A DNA stretch of 64,000 nt, from NCBI GenBank assembly GCA_000320545.1, contig ADNK01001423.1:17174-81173 (forward strand), read 5' to 3'. Of the stretch, positions 11,763-24,736 are shown piece by piece (positions within the stretch are counted from its first letter, which is position 1; every line of letters begins with the position of its first letter). A program made the position numbers and the translations under genes. The DNA is from Bigelowiella natans CCMP2755. Its lineage: Eukaryota > Cercozoa > Chlorarachniophyceae. Under the pieces are notes generated by a model that was given only the letters and a program-made list of their open reading frames with translations, was not told the origin of the DNA and did no database searches.

Positions 11763-14028
11763 TTACACAACTGTTGAATGTTTTGTCGCTTTGCTCTCTC
11801 TTTCTTTCTTTCTCTCAACGCTATTTCGTTGCCAAATTCGGATGAGCTCTTCGTAGTTTCTCATAAATTCGCTGGGCAACTCCTCATGCGGAACATGCCC
11901 ACAACGCTTTATCCGACACACTCTGACTCCTTCTCCTGAACTCGTCGCTTTTTGCCCTTGCTTCTGCTCTATGGCATCACCACGTATTCGCTGGAGACTG
12001 GACTCGAGTCTCGTTGAGTTTGAGATCGGAACAATCTTGTCCTTCTCGCCGTGAATTATGCCGACAGGGCATGTTAGGCTGGCTAGATGTGCAGGACCGA
12101 TCTTGAGCGGCTCAGCGCGCGAAAGTTCTATAAGCGCTGCGTGCCAGTTTCGGACTTTGACCAGTTGCTGGTAGTGTTGAAGAGCCTCTTTGGGTATCTT
12201 CCTTTTGTCAAACCAAGCTTTTCGCAACACAAGCTCACCGATCTGTGAACGCACTAGCGCTACAAGGAGTTCCTTCATCACTGAGGTCCTTAGAACGTCG
12301 CGGATGAGCTTCGGAAATGGGTCCATAAAGACCATTGGTGAAATGAGCGTTAGCATTGATACCCTAGAAGGGTACAATGTAGCGGCGTAAACCGCCAGGC
12401 AACCTCCCATGCCATGTCCCACCATCCTGCAAGACGAGATGCCGAGTTTATCCAACACCGCGAATAACAACTGGCACGCATATTTCTGCGAAAACGGATT
12501 TGAGGCCATGCGAGCAGCACCGATCTGAAACAGTAGTTGTAATGGAAGAGGGAGGGTAGGAAAATTCGTCTTTAAATATCATCTTGGATGTGCTTGATCT
12601 TTGTGTTCCGAGCGATACGTGTAGTGAATGAGATGAGAATAGGGAGAATAAAAGGAATAATGGGAAGTGGAGCATGCAGTTTACAGCTGGATCATCTTTT
12701 TAAAATATAAGGTTCTACAATACCGCTCTCCTTGTGGTATTCGTTTCCTTTCTCATCTACGTATTACCGGTCTGCTTGTGAGGCCTGCACCAGGCATATC
12801 TAACGCCAGTAAACATGAGCAACCCTTCTGTAGTGGCTGCCAAACCTAAGAACCAGGACCCAGATAAAGCAGAAATATGTGGGAAAACCGAGGGAGGCCG
12901 TGACGAAGGACGATGGTTGATATTTTCAAACTAGGCTCGACACAGCACAAACGCACACATTTACATAATAATCAAAATCTCATATCATATGAGTTTATTG
13001 AAATTTCGTATTAGTAAAAATATAATTTTTATAGCAACCTCACGCCAAGTGTACGTGCTCCCTCCGAATCCGTGCAACAAAACTGTAGTAGCGGCAGAAG
13101 AACTGGTGTCATTCTTCGAGTCCTCCTCCATACCCTCGGCACGCCATAGCTTGTAGTGTAAACGCACATCCATAATATCCATAAACAAGCTATCACCATC
13201 TTTCAAGCTCTCCGGTTCAATACCTCCCCCGTCCTTAAAAGTATGTTCGGTCTCCACATAAGCCATGTGGTCCTGCTTTGCCTCTGCTCCAGGTGTTGGA
13301 ATAGACTTTTCACATTGGGAATTCTCTTCTCCGATCTCGATTTCAGCATCAGAATATTCATCACCGAGTTGCTGCATCCTTGTACCATCGCTTCCACCTT
13401 CGAAACCGAAATCAATACTTTTACCTTTAATCCGTCGCCTCCTGAAAGCAAGAAAGAGCACGATCTGTGCTACGCTTATGAGAACACCAAATAAAGCCAC
13501 CGCCACAGTGGCTGTCTCATTGTTTGCCCAAAGATACAGCAGCTTTACAAGCAAGTACATCACGCTGACGGCGAATGTAACGGAAGCAATGTGTAGTGCG
13601 CGCACAGTCTTGCTTCGATTATACTCAAAACACCAATACTGGATCGAAGCTCTAATAAGCGACAAAACCATCACATCAACCCCCGTGGTACCGAAGCTTC
13701 CAGAAAACTGCATGCTTGCCCAATTGTCATCCGCATCCCGAGCAAAACACCATAAGAATATAGTAATAAAAGGATCTACGATGCATGCGAGCCGTGGGAG
13801 CGAAATTCCAACTATTGAGCAGATACAGCACCAAAGGAACCAGCAGTGAGTCCCTGTGCGCTCGCAGCAACCATCCGCCTCACAGCAGCTCATTGTAGTA
13901 TCTATTTTCTTATTAAACGCTTCGTGGAATAATCCGCTAATGCCATCATCATTTTCATCGTTCTCTTTGTGGCGTGGAAGTGGTATTGGGGAGACAGGCT
14001 CGAATTTGTCTTGCCTCCTGTCGCTCAT
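11763..14028 (-). CDS. Membrane-anchored alpha/beta hydrolase-fold protein lacking the nucleophile Ser
   Basis: Three exons in phase: 14028-13039, 12845-12768, 12524-11763, encoding about 609 residues. The N-terminal half has a Cys-rich stretch and several hydrophobic segments (about residues 60-95, 115-135, 150-170, 175-200) that look like membrane helices, then an acidic linker. The C-terminal half is an alpha/beta hydrolase fold: oxyanion motif LLHGFGGSTYTW, then LALDMPGAGLTSRP, nucleophile-elbow position VGHGMGGCLA, acidic-residue strand GIIHGEKDKIVP and histidine loop RCGHVPHEE. Active members carry Ser in the GxSxG elbow; here the codon is GGC (Gly). The Asp and His remain. A non-hydrolytic or binding role is therefore plausible. 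Substrate and exact subfamily are unknown. Confidence 0.88.
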
Positions 14029-15061
14029 GATCCGCGTACTGCTTGTTGTGATGCTGGCGACAAGCTATGGGAAAAGATAATATAGCAATGGGAGTGCCTA
14101 TAGAAAATCTCGTCGAAGGGGAGGGTCGTAAGTGGGAGGATCTAGTGGAGGAAGGCAAGCGACAATGCTCTAACTGCTCCTCCTCCTTCTCCTCCTCCTC
14201 CTCCTCGGATGATTGGACTTTGCTCCTCGATACCGGTCGTGGTGTAAACGAGCCGAGCTAAATTACACCTTTCCTCCAATTTTGATATCTACATTAGATT
14301 ATAAGGTGATAAGGCAAGTAAATTAGTGAAAGCTCTATCCGTTGTGGAAAGCTACACAGTAACACATGGAATTGCAAGCGCATCTGCGCCCAAGAGCCAC
14401 ATCGTCATCACTACCCAACTTCATCATATTAGGCACATATATAATTGTCTATTGCATTGCAATTGTCAGTAGTAAACGTTGTGTTGACCGTGAGCACCTC
14501 CTGCGCTTTGGCGATTAGGTGGAAGGGGATGCAATAATACGTCAAGTAATGAGAGACAAAGAGGGGCAAACACGTACAATTACATCGAAGAATCTTTAAA
14601 AATACATGCTGAATTAGTGCATTGTACACTGTTCTTTCATGTCGTACAAAATTATAAAACTTACACCAACATCGATCATAAAGGTCGCAAATCTGAAAAG
14701 CAGGCACCGACGTGATCATTTTCACTCCACGGATATTCGGAATTTTTCCTTTATTTATCATGTCGCATGAAGAAGACGGAACGTGTTATAGCTGCTTCTA
14801 GACGACGTACCTATCCTTCGAAGTGAGTAAGTCATATCTGCTATGAATTCTTCCTAAAATTGCCTTGTTTTAAGCTAAAAAGCAAGGCTAGATCTATTTC
14901 TGTACAAAGAAAGAAAGACGACTAATAATCTTCTTCTTCGGTTCCGAGTCGCCACCCTGTCATCGGAACCTAGACTAGACCGACGAGTAGCTAGCCAGCC
15001 ACACTGCTTTTCTCAAGGGAAGGGGATCAGTAGTAGCAGGTTTGATGTTGGGGTGAAAGCA
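14029..15061. promoter_or_regulatory. Divergent spacer between hydrolase and C2-domain genes
   Basis: Head-to-head 5' region of about 1 kb. It has a TCC-repeat tract at about 14178-14208 and otherwise ordinary AT-rich sequence. A three-codon upstream ORF (ATG at 15044, stop TGA) precedes the ATG used for the C2 gene. No core promoter element was assigned and no RNA gene was seen. Confidence 0.4.
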
Positions 15062-15804
15062 ATGCCTAAAGCAAAGATTGAGGTCATCGGTGCCAGGGGT
15101 TTGACTCACAAGAGCGGGCAGTGGACCGCTTTTGCAACGGTATTATTCGAGAGTTCATCAAAAATGGAGACTGTTCGTTTTGGTGTTCTTGCCGTTCCTC
15201 TGTCAGCTTGTTACAATAAAACTAAACACCAGGTGAGCCTTTGTGGAAGCGTGAAGATAACTCGACGTGTCGTCGGACAGTAAGATTTTTCCATGTTAAA
15301 ACCTCAATTTGAGCATTTGTGTAAGGGTACTCCACATAATTAGGGTATCACCTGAATGGAAGGAAAAATTCGAATTTGCAATACCCAAGGTCTTTCTCAC
15401 ATTTGACATCGTGAAGGATAGTCTATTCTTAATGCAGCAGCTGTTTGTTTCGTATTTAATTAACACCCTATTTCAAACTATTCTTTCTATTGTAGCTCAC
15501 GCTTTTTTGTTTCCATCAGATCGAGGAAGCGAAAGTCCATTTGGCTATTTGGCAGCAAAGGAAAGGGAAGAGGGCCGTTCTTCGTGGCCAAACTGAGGTA
15601 ATATGCAGCCTCGAAGCTAGGCTCGATAATTGTTTATTCCCGGGGAAGAGAACGATCGACAATAAATATGTTCTTTTCTTGAATCATTTCACTCTTCCTT
15701 CCATATAAGATCGACCTCAACCAGCCAAAGTGGGGAGCTCGTGCAAGGCGAGGGTGGTAAGAATGCTAATGATTATGTTGGCTGCTGCAGTGATAATGAG
15801 AATG

Positions 15805-15835
<31 letters not shown>

Positions 15836-18567
15836 TCTTGTAAGACTCGCTTCTGAAGTGAACAGTTCCATTCTCATTAGGTACGACCTCGAAAGTAACA
15901 AAGGCGCGATCGAGATTAAAGTAGTCGTTGTGGGGAAACAAAAGGGATCCACGCGTCGAAGAAGTTCCATACCTCCTACTGCAAAGGTGCTTTCTCTCTC
16001 TTCTCGAAGAGCGAATTCACCACAAACGCAAGCTAAGGCCGCACCAAGGTTTGAAATAATATATCGGAAAATACGAAAACAATATGAAAATATTTCTTAA
16101 TTATTATGGTGCTCTTTCTAACAAAAGAGATGTGGACGTAGCCAAGGATGTTGCGAAAAACGCTAAAGTTTCAACTGAGGAAAAACGGAAACAACCTATT
16201 GCAGAGCTATGTAGCACACTTGAAAACAAGAACATTTATTTGGAGCAAAGCAGCAAAAGCAGCAGCTTACATCATGTAGAAGACTCACCTCCTCCTCCTT
16301 CTCCTCCTCATCCTCCTATGGATAAGCTTCAGGATGAGACAACGACCTTTATTGTAGAGAACTGCAGGTCTGAAAATGTGAGTTCAACGTCAAGTCCAGC
16401 TGCCAGTCCCCAAAAATATGATGGTGGTAAAATAGATTCTTCTTCGACTCCTCGTTCGGAGAACCTGTCAATTATTGGATTGCCCCATGAAATGGCGGCA
16501 AACATCAGAAGTGGATCGTCATCCATCAAAGCTACAGAAGAAGAAGAAGAAGAAGAAGAAGAAGAAGAAGAAGAAAAAGAGGAGGTGCACAAAACGCCGC
16601 AGCGGCAGCCTCAATTTGACCTCTCAAATATTGAGGATGATAACAATATCGGTGCTGCTGGTGGAGGTGGTGGTGGTGCTGCTGCTGCTGGTGGTGGTGT
16701 GCAATTCCCAGCAACCAACGATTTCCTTCACAGCTTTGTCGCAGGGCAACATCCCAACAAGGGTTTCGACTCCCCCCAAATCACAACTCCATACATTGAT
16801 GATGAAGGATCTCAAGGGAGAGAAATCTCACGTAGCCAAGGCGATTTTACCCAGAGCCTCTTAGATTCTTCTTCTTCTCCACGTGCGTGCGTTAGGAGGC
16901 ACAGCAGAGATTTTGATAGAGAACAACCACTCTCCTCGCCGGAGGGCAGTCCACGCAACAGCACTACTAACAACTCCATCAGTACTGGTCTTGAAGCTAC
17001 TATCAGCGCGGATTATGCGGATGATGATGCACAGAGGGGTATGAATTCCTACTACCACTATTACAATAGCACAGATCATCATCATTTTACTTCTAAAGAG
17101 CAGCCTCATCCTCATACAATTACTGGTCATCTAGAAGATTCACAGCTTGCAGAAACTTCATATGCCTCCATTCTTGCGAGCTCGGGAGTTGGGGTGTTTC
17201 TTGACCCAGATCTCCTGAATCACAACAATGCTACGCGAATACTAGAAGAGTATCTTCCTGATATCATCGCAGATAGCAAAGATTCGAGGGCCAGTCAAGA
17301 TAATCGTGATGGCGACCATATCATCAGTCGTCTTGGTAATGAAATGAGAGCCAACGTCTCTACTTCGCTGACCTCCCCTGCGCGCCCTACAACGAGAGGG
17401 TCGCAGAACACAACATTCACAGTATATGAATACAAAAATGGACATCCATATCCCTTCCGGATAAATGACGGGCGACGAGATATTCCAAGCAATATGTACC
17501 TTGAGGAAGAGCCAAATTTTACCCATCATATTCTTGATAGTGCGAGTGAGAATGAGACTGCATACCTTCGACGTTCCTCTTTAATTCTACACCAGAAAAG
17601 AAAAGATGAAGAGAAATGGGAAGGGTTGCATCATAACCACAGCCGAAATCAAAGAAAATGGAAGGTAAGCTAATTTTAATTTTGTTATTTGAAATAATCG
17701 TCCGATGGAAATTTTATGAAAGATTCTGTGTGGATTGATCGCAACTATCTAACTAGAAAGGAAATGAATGCATGCTTGATAATAGGAAAGTTTAAGGCAA
17801 AAAGACAATAGAAGAAATTTATCGGAATCAAGGCTGAAGGTCATTTTAGCCGGAAAGACAGATGAGCACAGAGTGAAATTGAGAACTCCCGGGTAAATGA
17901 AGTTATTGCTACTTCTCATGAGTATTTATTTTTTATATTTATTGAGCTCAATCTTGTAATTTCATCTAAAGGTGTGCTGAGGCTATTCAACGGATGAGAA
18001 AAGCTCATCGTAACCGTGTACACGTTAAGGTATTCTCTTCGGAAAAAGCATTTTTTCGTCTATGTTGTGTAACTCGCAAGTAATCATGATTCCTTCCTTT
18101 TTCAACAGACACATTATGAAAAAGAGGCGGCAAAGCTCCAACAGTCATGGCAAAAGAGAAGGCAAAAAAATATAAAGGAAAATAATGAAATGAGAAAGTT
18201 GAGTTACGATTGTCAGAAAGACTCAAGGGTGGGGACTTCATCTTCGGCAGCTATGGGTTCAGCGCTATCACACAAAGAAGAAATGCGTACAAACATCAAA
18301 GATGGTAGACAAATAATAAAGAACTATGCAGGGAGGAGGCACGAGAAAGGATCGGTTTACTTAGATATACAAATACCAGTCACAGGGCAAGAAGTGCGCA
18401 TTGCCCTACTGGAAAATGTTCAACCTGAAGAGCTTGCTCAGAAATTAGGAACGGAGTACAATCTCAGCAACGACATAATATTGAGGCTGCAACATGAGAT
18501 TCGAGCACAAATTGCTCTTTTAGGACAACTACCGATATCTGAGAAGTCGGATGAGTGCGACAACTAA
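15062..18567 (+). CDS. C2-domain protein with acidic/Ser-rich middle and ubiquitin-like-fold C-terminus
   Basis: Exons: 15062-15232, about 15344-15389, 15520-15597, 15710-15756, 15881-16048, 16128-17664, 17786-17892, 17972-18029, 18109-18567. The first five encode a C2 domain (IEVIGARGL strand, VSPEWKEKFEF, WYDLES, IEIKVVVVG), a fold that commonly binds membranes or proteins. The big exon is low complexity: a Glu run near 16540-16575, a Gly/Ala run near 16660-16700, and Ser-rich stretches. The C-terminus has a basic coiled coil followed by VYLDIQIPVTGQEVRIAL and PEELAQKLGTEYNLS, a short beta-grasp-like module seen with C2 or coiled-coil proteins of protists. The join between exons 1 and 2 does not keep phase (15233-15343), so a microexon may be missing. 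Function not known. Confidence 0.8.
15803..15833. repeat. (GT)n microsatellite in a C2-gene intron
   Basis: Perfect GT dinucleotide tract of about 15 units inside the intron between the exons ending at 15756 and starting at 15881. It lies outside the coding sequence. Confidence 0.95.
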
Positions 18568-19502
18568 ACCATGTGCGCAACGAAACTTAATATCATCCTT
18601 GTTAATGAGCATTGTACATTTTCACTAAATTGGGCATGGTGAACTGGAGCGCCTTGAGTAGATCTAGATATTGCATAGCTACATTAGGATGACTATTGAA
18701 AAGATTTAATCATATCATTACATCCGTCTCATAATGTGCGCATGCGAAGAGAATTATCGAGCTTCGTAGGAGTACGCCGCGTACTCTTCTATCATCTATT
18801 CGGCAAAAGCTACGAGCGAGCATGGGCCTACATTTTGCGACATGCTAGCATGCTTCTCAGGCTGTTACGTTATTCATTAGACACTGCTAGCTCTCGCTGG
18901 CTGGCTTCTGGCTTGCATGGCTCACTACAACATGTCTTTTTGGTGCATGTGTGTGCATCGCTATATAGCTAGATCGCACAACAGCCCGTGCTCCGTTTGC
19001 CATGCTAGCATGGCTAGACAGGCTAGCAGCAGGCTGATTATGCTGAGGCTGGCGTGAGCATATTCGCCAAGTTCACATCACTTCTTCAAGCAGTGTAGCC
19101 ATGCTAGCATGTCTAGCAGATGCTGCACGTGCTTCATGCTGCTAGCTAGCTAGCTAGCATGCCCACAGCACAGCTTGGGCTGACGTACGCATGCTATCAT
19201 GCGCTTCCAGTCAAGCTAGCAATAGGCTCTATAGGATAGCTCTCATCTTGTCATTTATATTTGCTGCATGCTGCATGACAGACTGCGCCGATTTATATAA
19301 CATTTTGCAACGCAAGGCCACAGAGCGAGAGGCAGCTAGCGCGGATGATAGAAAAGCACGACTAGATGTGACATGCAATGCTAGAATGGCCACATTGCAA
19401 ATTACCGATGAATAATAGAAAGAATACGTGTGCGCACAAGCTGTGAATTATGTCTACTCGAGTGTGGACTCTTGGGCAAGCAAAGGTTGTCCATCGTTTC
19501 CT
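18568..19502. repeat. Convergent spacer with palindrome-rich island (island C)
   Basis: Spacer between the 3' ends of the C2-domain gene and importin-11. The island runs from about 18660 to 19430. It has three exact CATGCTAGCATG sites (18841-18852, 19001-19012, 19100-19111), a near copy at about 19191-19202 and a run of overlapping GCTAGCTAG at 19141-19160. Its left edge (18674-18745) is similar to sequence at 33941-34010 in island E. No protein or RNA gene was recognised. Confidence 0.7.
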
Positions 19503-22500
19503 TCAGGAGAATGGTGCCTTGATCAATTTGTCAATACTGTTCCAAAGCTGCCCAAATTTCTGTTGTCCCAATCGATTAGATATTTTTTTAAGTGCCTCGA
19601 TTGTCGCTCCTCTAACTTTTATCTTAAGGGCTGGGTCGTTGGAGATGAGAATGAGTTTTCGGTGACTTTCTATCCTTTGCTTCTCAGGAATCTGTCTGAC
19701 AGCAGAGAAGTCAGGAATGTAGTTTTTGGTTTCACCGGCTGCCTCCTCCGCCACTACTCCACCACAATAGGCGAGAACGGCGGCGAGATGAGCGCCCACA
19801 AGCCGATCGCTAGGAATGTCCATAAGGCACTTAAGCATCGCTAGTGCCGCTACACGCCGTTTGTACAGCTCCCAGGAATCACCAAGCCGATCAAGCCAGA
19901 TTCCTATTATGGTTCCCAGTACTTGTACCACCTTTTCGTTGCTCCCCGCTACTTGTTTACCGATCAGATCTATGATCCCTTTAGTGTCTTGGAACAACAA
20001 TCGTGTGAGAAGACGTGAGTAGACTCGCAGTGTCTTGTCATTCGATATCCCTACTACTACCCCCCTAGGTGCGTTATTTTTCCTCTCTCCGCTTGCTGCT
20101 GCTGCTGAATCTAGTAACGCCTTAATGATGGTAGAGATCATTGGCTCCATGACTTTCGTGAATTGACAGGGCAATCTTTCAGCCAAGTGCTCGATATTTT
20201 TTACCACCATGACGCGACCTTCGTCCCTTACATCTGCGAAGAGTCGGCACAAGGAGTTCTTCAACAGGTCGCCATGCTTATTCAGAAAGGCGGGTGTAGC
20301 AAGCAAAATATATGAGTTGACGACGGGCAAAGAAGCCATCATGATGTCTATGCCGGTGGTGACGTGGTGTGGCCAGGCGGCGAAAAGATTCGTCAGATCC
20401 TGACTTAGAGAAGGCGTGTTCTGTAGTATCTCGTGCCATAATTCCATGGCAAACCTGAGTTCATTATATTTCTATTAGAGACGCAGCAACGGAATATGTT
20501 ATGAGTAATAATGACAAAGATGTTTGACAAAGAGAGGACATGTACGACACCAATGGCAACGATGACTACCACTACTACTACTACTACTACTACAACAAAT
20601 TACTACTACTACTACGACGACGACGACGACGACGATGAGACAATACTCGATAAGATAGGCTCGGTTTGCCCTTGGATCGAGTGAGTGGTGCAGTACGGTC
20701 ATGAGAAATGGGTGAAGTCTCACACTTTCCCATTCGAGAGCACTGACAATAGCCTTGAGTATCATGATGATGATAGGCCTGAGCTCATCTGGATCTCCAC
20801 ACCGCTTCCATAATTCAGGCAGAAACTTCATCAGCATGGCTACGATTGGCTTGACGTACGTTCCTACAGCCTCAACTATTATCCGGAGTGTCTCTGCCAC
20901 CTTCTGTCGTGCTTGAAGTGTACGGCAGTCGGTGATAAGACCAAGAAGCTGTGCTACATGACCTTGTAGAAATTCCCTGCAATAGCCCTCAAGCCCGTCC
21001 TTGAATGCGAAGTCGTTGACCAGCGATTGGAGGCAGTTGGCGCCCATCAATCTCACTACTGCATCGGTGGATTTTAGTGCACTGCTAACGATGGAATATC
21101 TAATCGAACGTAGAACATAAGATAAGGAGCAAAGGAAAGAAGAGTACGGTTAGTTTGCCTCACGTTTTTGTTGTACTCTACATGTGTAACATTCTATCTG
21201 TTTGGTTTTGGTGAGTGTTGCATGTGTCTCGGTATGCTGCGTCGTTGTTGTCAGCATCATCCATCATGGTCATCATAAGAAGCTGCTTTACGTACGCGGA
21301 GGGCCTCATCTGTGGTTTGACTTGATCCACCCACTCTCCTAAACACCAAACAGCCCTGGCACGCACTATAATGCCCTCATTTTTCCGATCTGATGATGAT
21401 GCGACTATGCCGCCACTAACAGCATCCCTTAGCAAGGCTTTTTTGTACCACTCTTCAAATGGTGCCCGATGCTGCTTTTCTAGTCGCTCAGACACTATGA
21501 AACTCACAGCGCCGAGGGCTTGATAAAGCGCACTCTTTGTGAGCGCATTTTCGAGGGTATTGTTTGCCATTTTATTGGCGATTAGCTTCTTGAGAGCTTC
21601 AAACAACATCGGGCAAATGATATCAGGAAACACGCTGGTGAGCCGTCCAAACAGATTTTCGGCCGCCTTACCAGGATGCTCGTCGTATCTCACATTCTCA
21701 ACTTCTAAGAAGTACTCCTCGCCATCAGAGTTCCACTCTTCTATCTCGGAAGGCTGCAACATCATCAGACGGTACAGGGTTATATTCGCAAGCGTTACTA
21801 CAAACTTCGGTCCGAAAATCTCTCGTAGGATGTTTCTGGCACGCTCTGCAGCTTTGGGGTCTGCTTGAAAGCCTGTTTTATTATTGACGATGATATTAGT
21901 GATGGTAATGATAGCCGCAGAAACACGCTATTGGTTAAAGATAAGATATTTTGACATAAAATGACGAGCTGTCTGCATAAAGAAGAAGAAGAAGAAGAAG
22001 AAGATTAAGGAGAAGAAAGAGAAGATAGAGAAGAAAAAAAGTGTGGGGCAGAGGAGGAGCAGATGGAGAAATCACTGCGAAGAGAATCAAGCCGATGATT
22101 GCTCTTGTGATCCACTTTGTGTCCACGTCATCTTGCTGATAATCGATTTCCGTCTCTGTCTGTGACACTAGTATAATACCTACGCTCGCGTTGAAGACAA
22201 TAGCAACAGCCTCACCGAATTTCGTATACCTTGAAGAAATACATACGGGAAAAAATGTCTGAAACCATCACCATCATCTCCAACTGATGGAATGAGAAAC
22301 ATCATTAGTATCCATTCTTCAAAATCTTACTGTGGGGAGGAGAGGATAGTAGAGAAGAATGTGATAGCTTGCGTCGTCTGCTTCTCGAATATCAATTCTC
22401 GATTAGAACTGAATGGCTTCGTAAGTGACTCCGCATAAAATTGAGCGAAAGGCTTGAGAAATCCAGCAAATCCTATAGGATGCCTTTTAATACATCCTAT

Positions 22501-24409
22501 AATCGTACTGCCAATTACGAGAACCATCGTTCGAAAGGCGTTTGCCAGAGCATGTTGTTTTTGTTGCTGGTCACGACACCTGACAGATGGTAATGATGAT
22601 GATAGTAGTGATGTGATGACATAATCATGATGATTCTTACTTAGGTAGAAGGAGCTTAGAGATCTGCAAGAATCCCTCGAATAAACCGCGTGCATGTTTT
22701 GAATCGTTTAACTTCGCAATGCCGTAGGCAACGAGCACGTTCAGGCAACGCAACAGCTGGAGAGAACGTTCTGACATCGCCTTTGCTTGCTGAAAGTTTC
22801 CTTGTGAGACTGCGCTTATTAGCTGCTGTGTCGTTTTGAACCATGCGGGACGAAGAAAATCCAGCAATGGCCCCGCGGCTTTGTGGAACGCCTTTATCGA
22901 AACGAAAAAATGAGAACTTCATACTATTGTTTGATAACATCATGCGAAATTCATATCTCAGCAGCGGTGACAGCAACCTGATTCTTCCCTCATTATTATC
23001 ATAATCATCATCATCATCATCTGTGCTGTGTACCTACCTTTCTGAGCATGAAGATTCGACGGGAACTCAGCTCTCTCAGCACCTCGAGGAGTAAATGCAA
23101 AGCGCGAATAACCTGAACCTCTGAACCTTTGCTGATCACTTCCAGCGTTGCAGGAAATAAGGTGGGCCATTTTTTGGGCCAATCGAAGCTACACCGACGA
23201 TGATAAAGCAAAAGTAGGAAACTAAATAAGTACTCTCTAAAAATAATTTGAACACGGAACTAGACCGAAGGTAGATAAAGAGGAATAGGGAAACAAAACA
23301 TCACAATAAACTGTCGAAGCGCAGCAGTGAGCGTTGGACGACTACCAAATAATCATCACAACCGCCATTATAATATTATCATCAGATCATAAGGAATAGA
23401 AGATGAAAATATTAGAAGGGGAAAATTAAAATATTGAGAAAAATAGAAGGGGAAAGAATTAGCATCTCTTCGGTGCATGATTGGGCTCAATTGTCTAGTA
23501 TTTTAAGGAAGATGGTAAAAGCTGCCATTTTTCCATTTTATTGCGCAATATCAACTTTTATACGACTCATTGTTCTCTACCGTGCGACTTTAGCTACAGC
23601 AACTGCTACTTGGCGGTAAACCTGGACATTAATGTTTAGCACTTTGCGCTGCTCTTTCAACATATCCACGGGGTCATTAACATGTACGCAACATTATGCA
23701 TACAAATTATATTCATATAAACTACACACCAAGATGTTTTTCTCCGAGAAGGCCGATTTTGATAGTATCTGTTTTTTCAAGTGTTCCTTTTCGTCGTCAC
23801 TGATGTAATACCTATTTTTTTTAGTCATTATTCTTAATCAATCCAGTCTATATCACCATGAGCACCAAGAAGCGAACGATAACAATTTAGCACCATTTCG
23901 CTTCTGAGGCGCCGACTACTAACTAAAGCTTTTGTACTAACCCTCCGCGCTTGTTCCAGTACTTCGCAACCGTGTTTTTAAACTTTAAATAAAAAAGAAG
24001 AATCAATACTGAATATCGTTACCATATATAGAGCAATCGAGAGAATGATGACATGAGCGTGGTGACCTGAATCGCTGCATTCTGCCTCACTTCAAGCTTC
24101 AGCTCCTCCCGGGAGTATATAACCTTTCATTTGATTAGTTGTATTCTAAAAAATGCAACCACAGCAGTAGAAGCAACACAAACAGACCTGGAGGCAGCTC
24201 GTATAACCAGGTGTCACCTCCAATTTCTTAATTTGAGCCTCTGCTGGCTTTCTAATCGCATCCTAAATTGTTCAAAAAACCTGTGTCATAAATATTTTAT
24301 AGAACTCTCTTCTCAATGCCATTGCTGAACTTACCTCAGGCGAGATGCACGCCTGAAGGACGTTGACCAGCCGGCTAAGATTCTCAGGGTTAGGCCTCAG
24401 GGCCGCCAT
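19503..24409 (-). CDS. IPO11: Importin-11 type karyopherin-beta
   Basis: Multi-exon HEAT-repeat nuclear transport receptor that carries cargo through nuclear pores under RanGTP control. ATG 24409 begins MAALRPNPENLSRLVNVL; first exon 24409-24335, second 24262-24188 (AEAQIKKLEVTPGYTSCL), followed by small exons encoding FKNTVAKYWNKRG, YYISDDEKEHLKKQIL and VYRQVAVAVAKVAR, then FDWPKKWPTLFP at about 23190. Larger exons lie near 22640-22890, 22330-22580, 21230-21870 (LMMLQPSEIEEWNSDGEEYF), 20660-21100 and 20453-19503 (MELWHEILQNTPSLS onward, stop 19503). The order of motifs follows importin-11: AQLKxWExxPGF-type start, xxxRQWPELIP-like segment, PAELEEWEEDPE-like segment, ISxNDPA-like C-terminal part. 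Introns include TAC/GAC-type repeats near 20575-20635. Exon edges in the 21.8-23 kb part were not all checked. Confidence 0.92.
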
Positions 24410-24736
24410 AATACCATTCGACCAGTGCTTCTTCTTCCTTGTTCTCGTTGCGTTCGTTGATCTAAAAAGTGTTGCAGGAGTTGTTTTACTGCCGAGTAGT
24501 AAATTTGTCGGAATTATTTCTCACAGAATAAATCCGAGTACTACTGTACGGTTGGCATGTGCGTACGACAAGACACGTGTTAGGTCTACACGTGATAATC
24601 CCTTCAATTGTAACACAAAAAGCACAAAAAGCATAAGAAGAAGACCTTCCCAATCTCTTTTACCTCCCGCCAAACCATAGGAGAGTGATACGAGTGCAGC
24701 TATAGATCTAGCCGTGCGAAGCGGGTTGAGTTTCGG
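24410..24736. promoter_or_regulatory. Short bidirectional promoter region, importin-11 / RAD50
   Basis: Only 327 bp separate the two divergent start codons (24409 on - and 24737 on +). Both promoters and 5' UTRs must fit here, so shared regulation is likely by position. No individual element was identified by eye. Confidence 0.55.
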
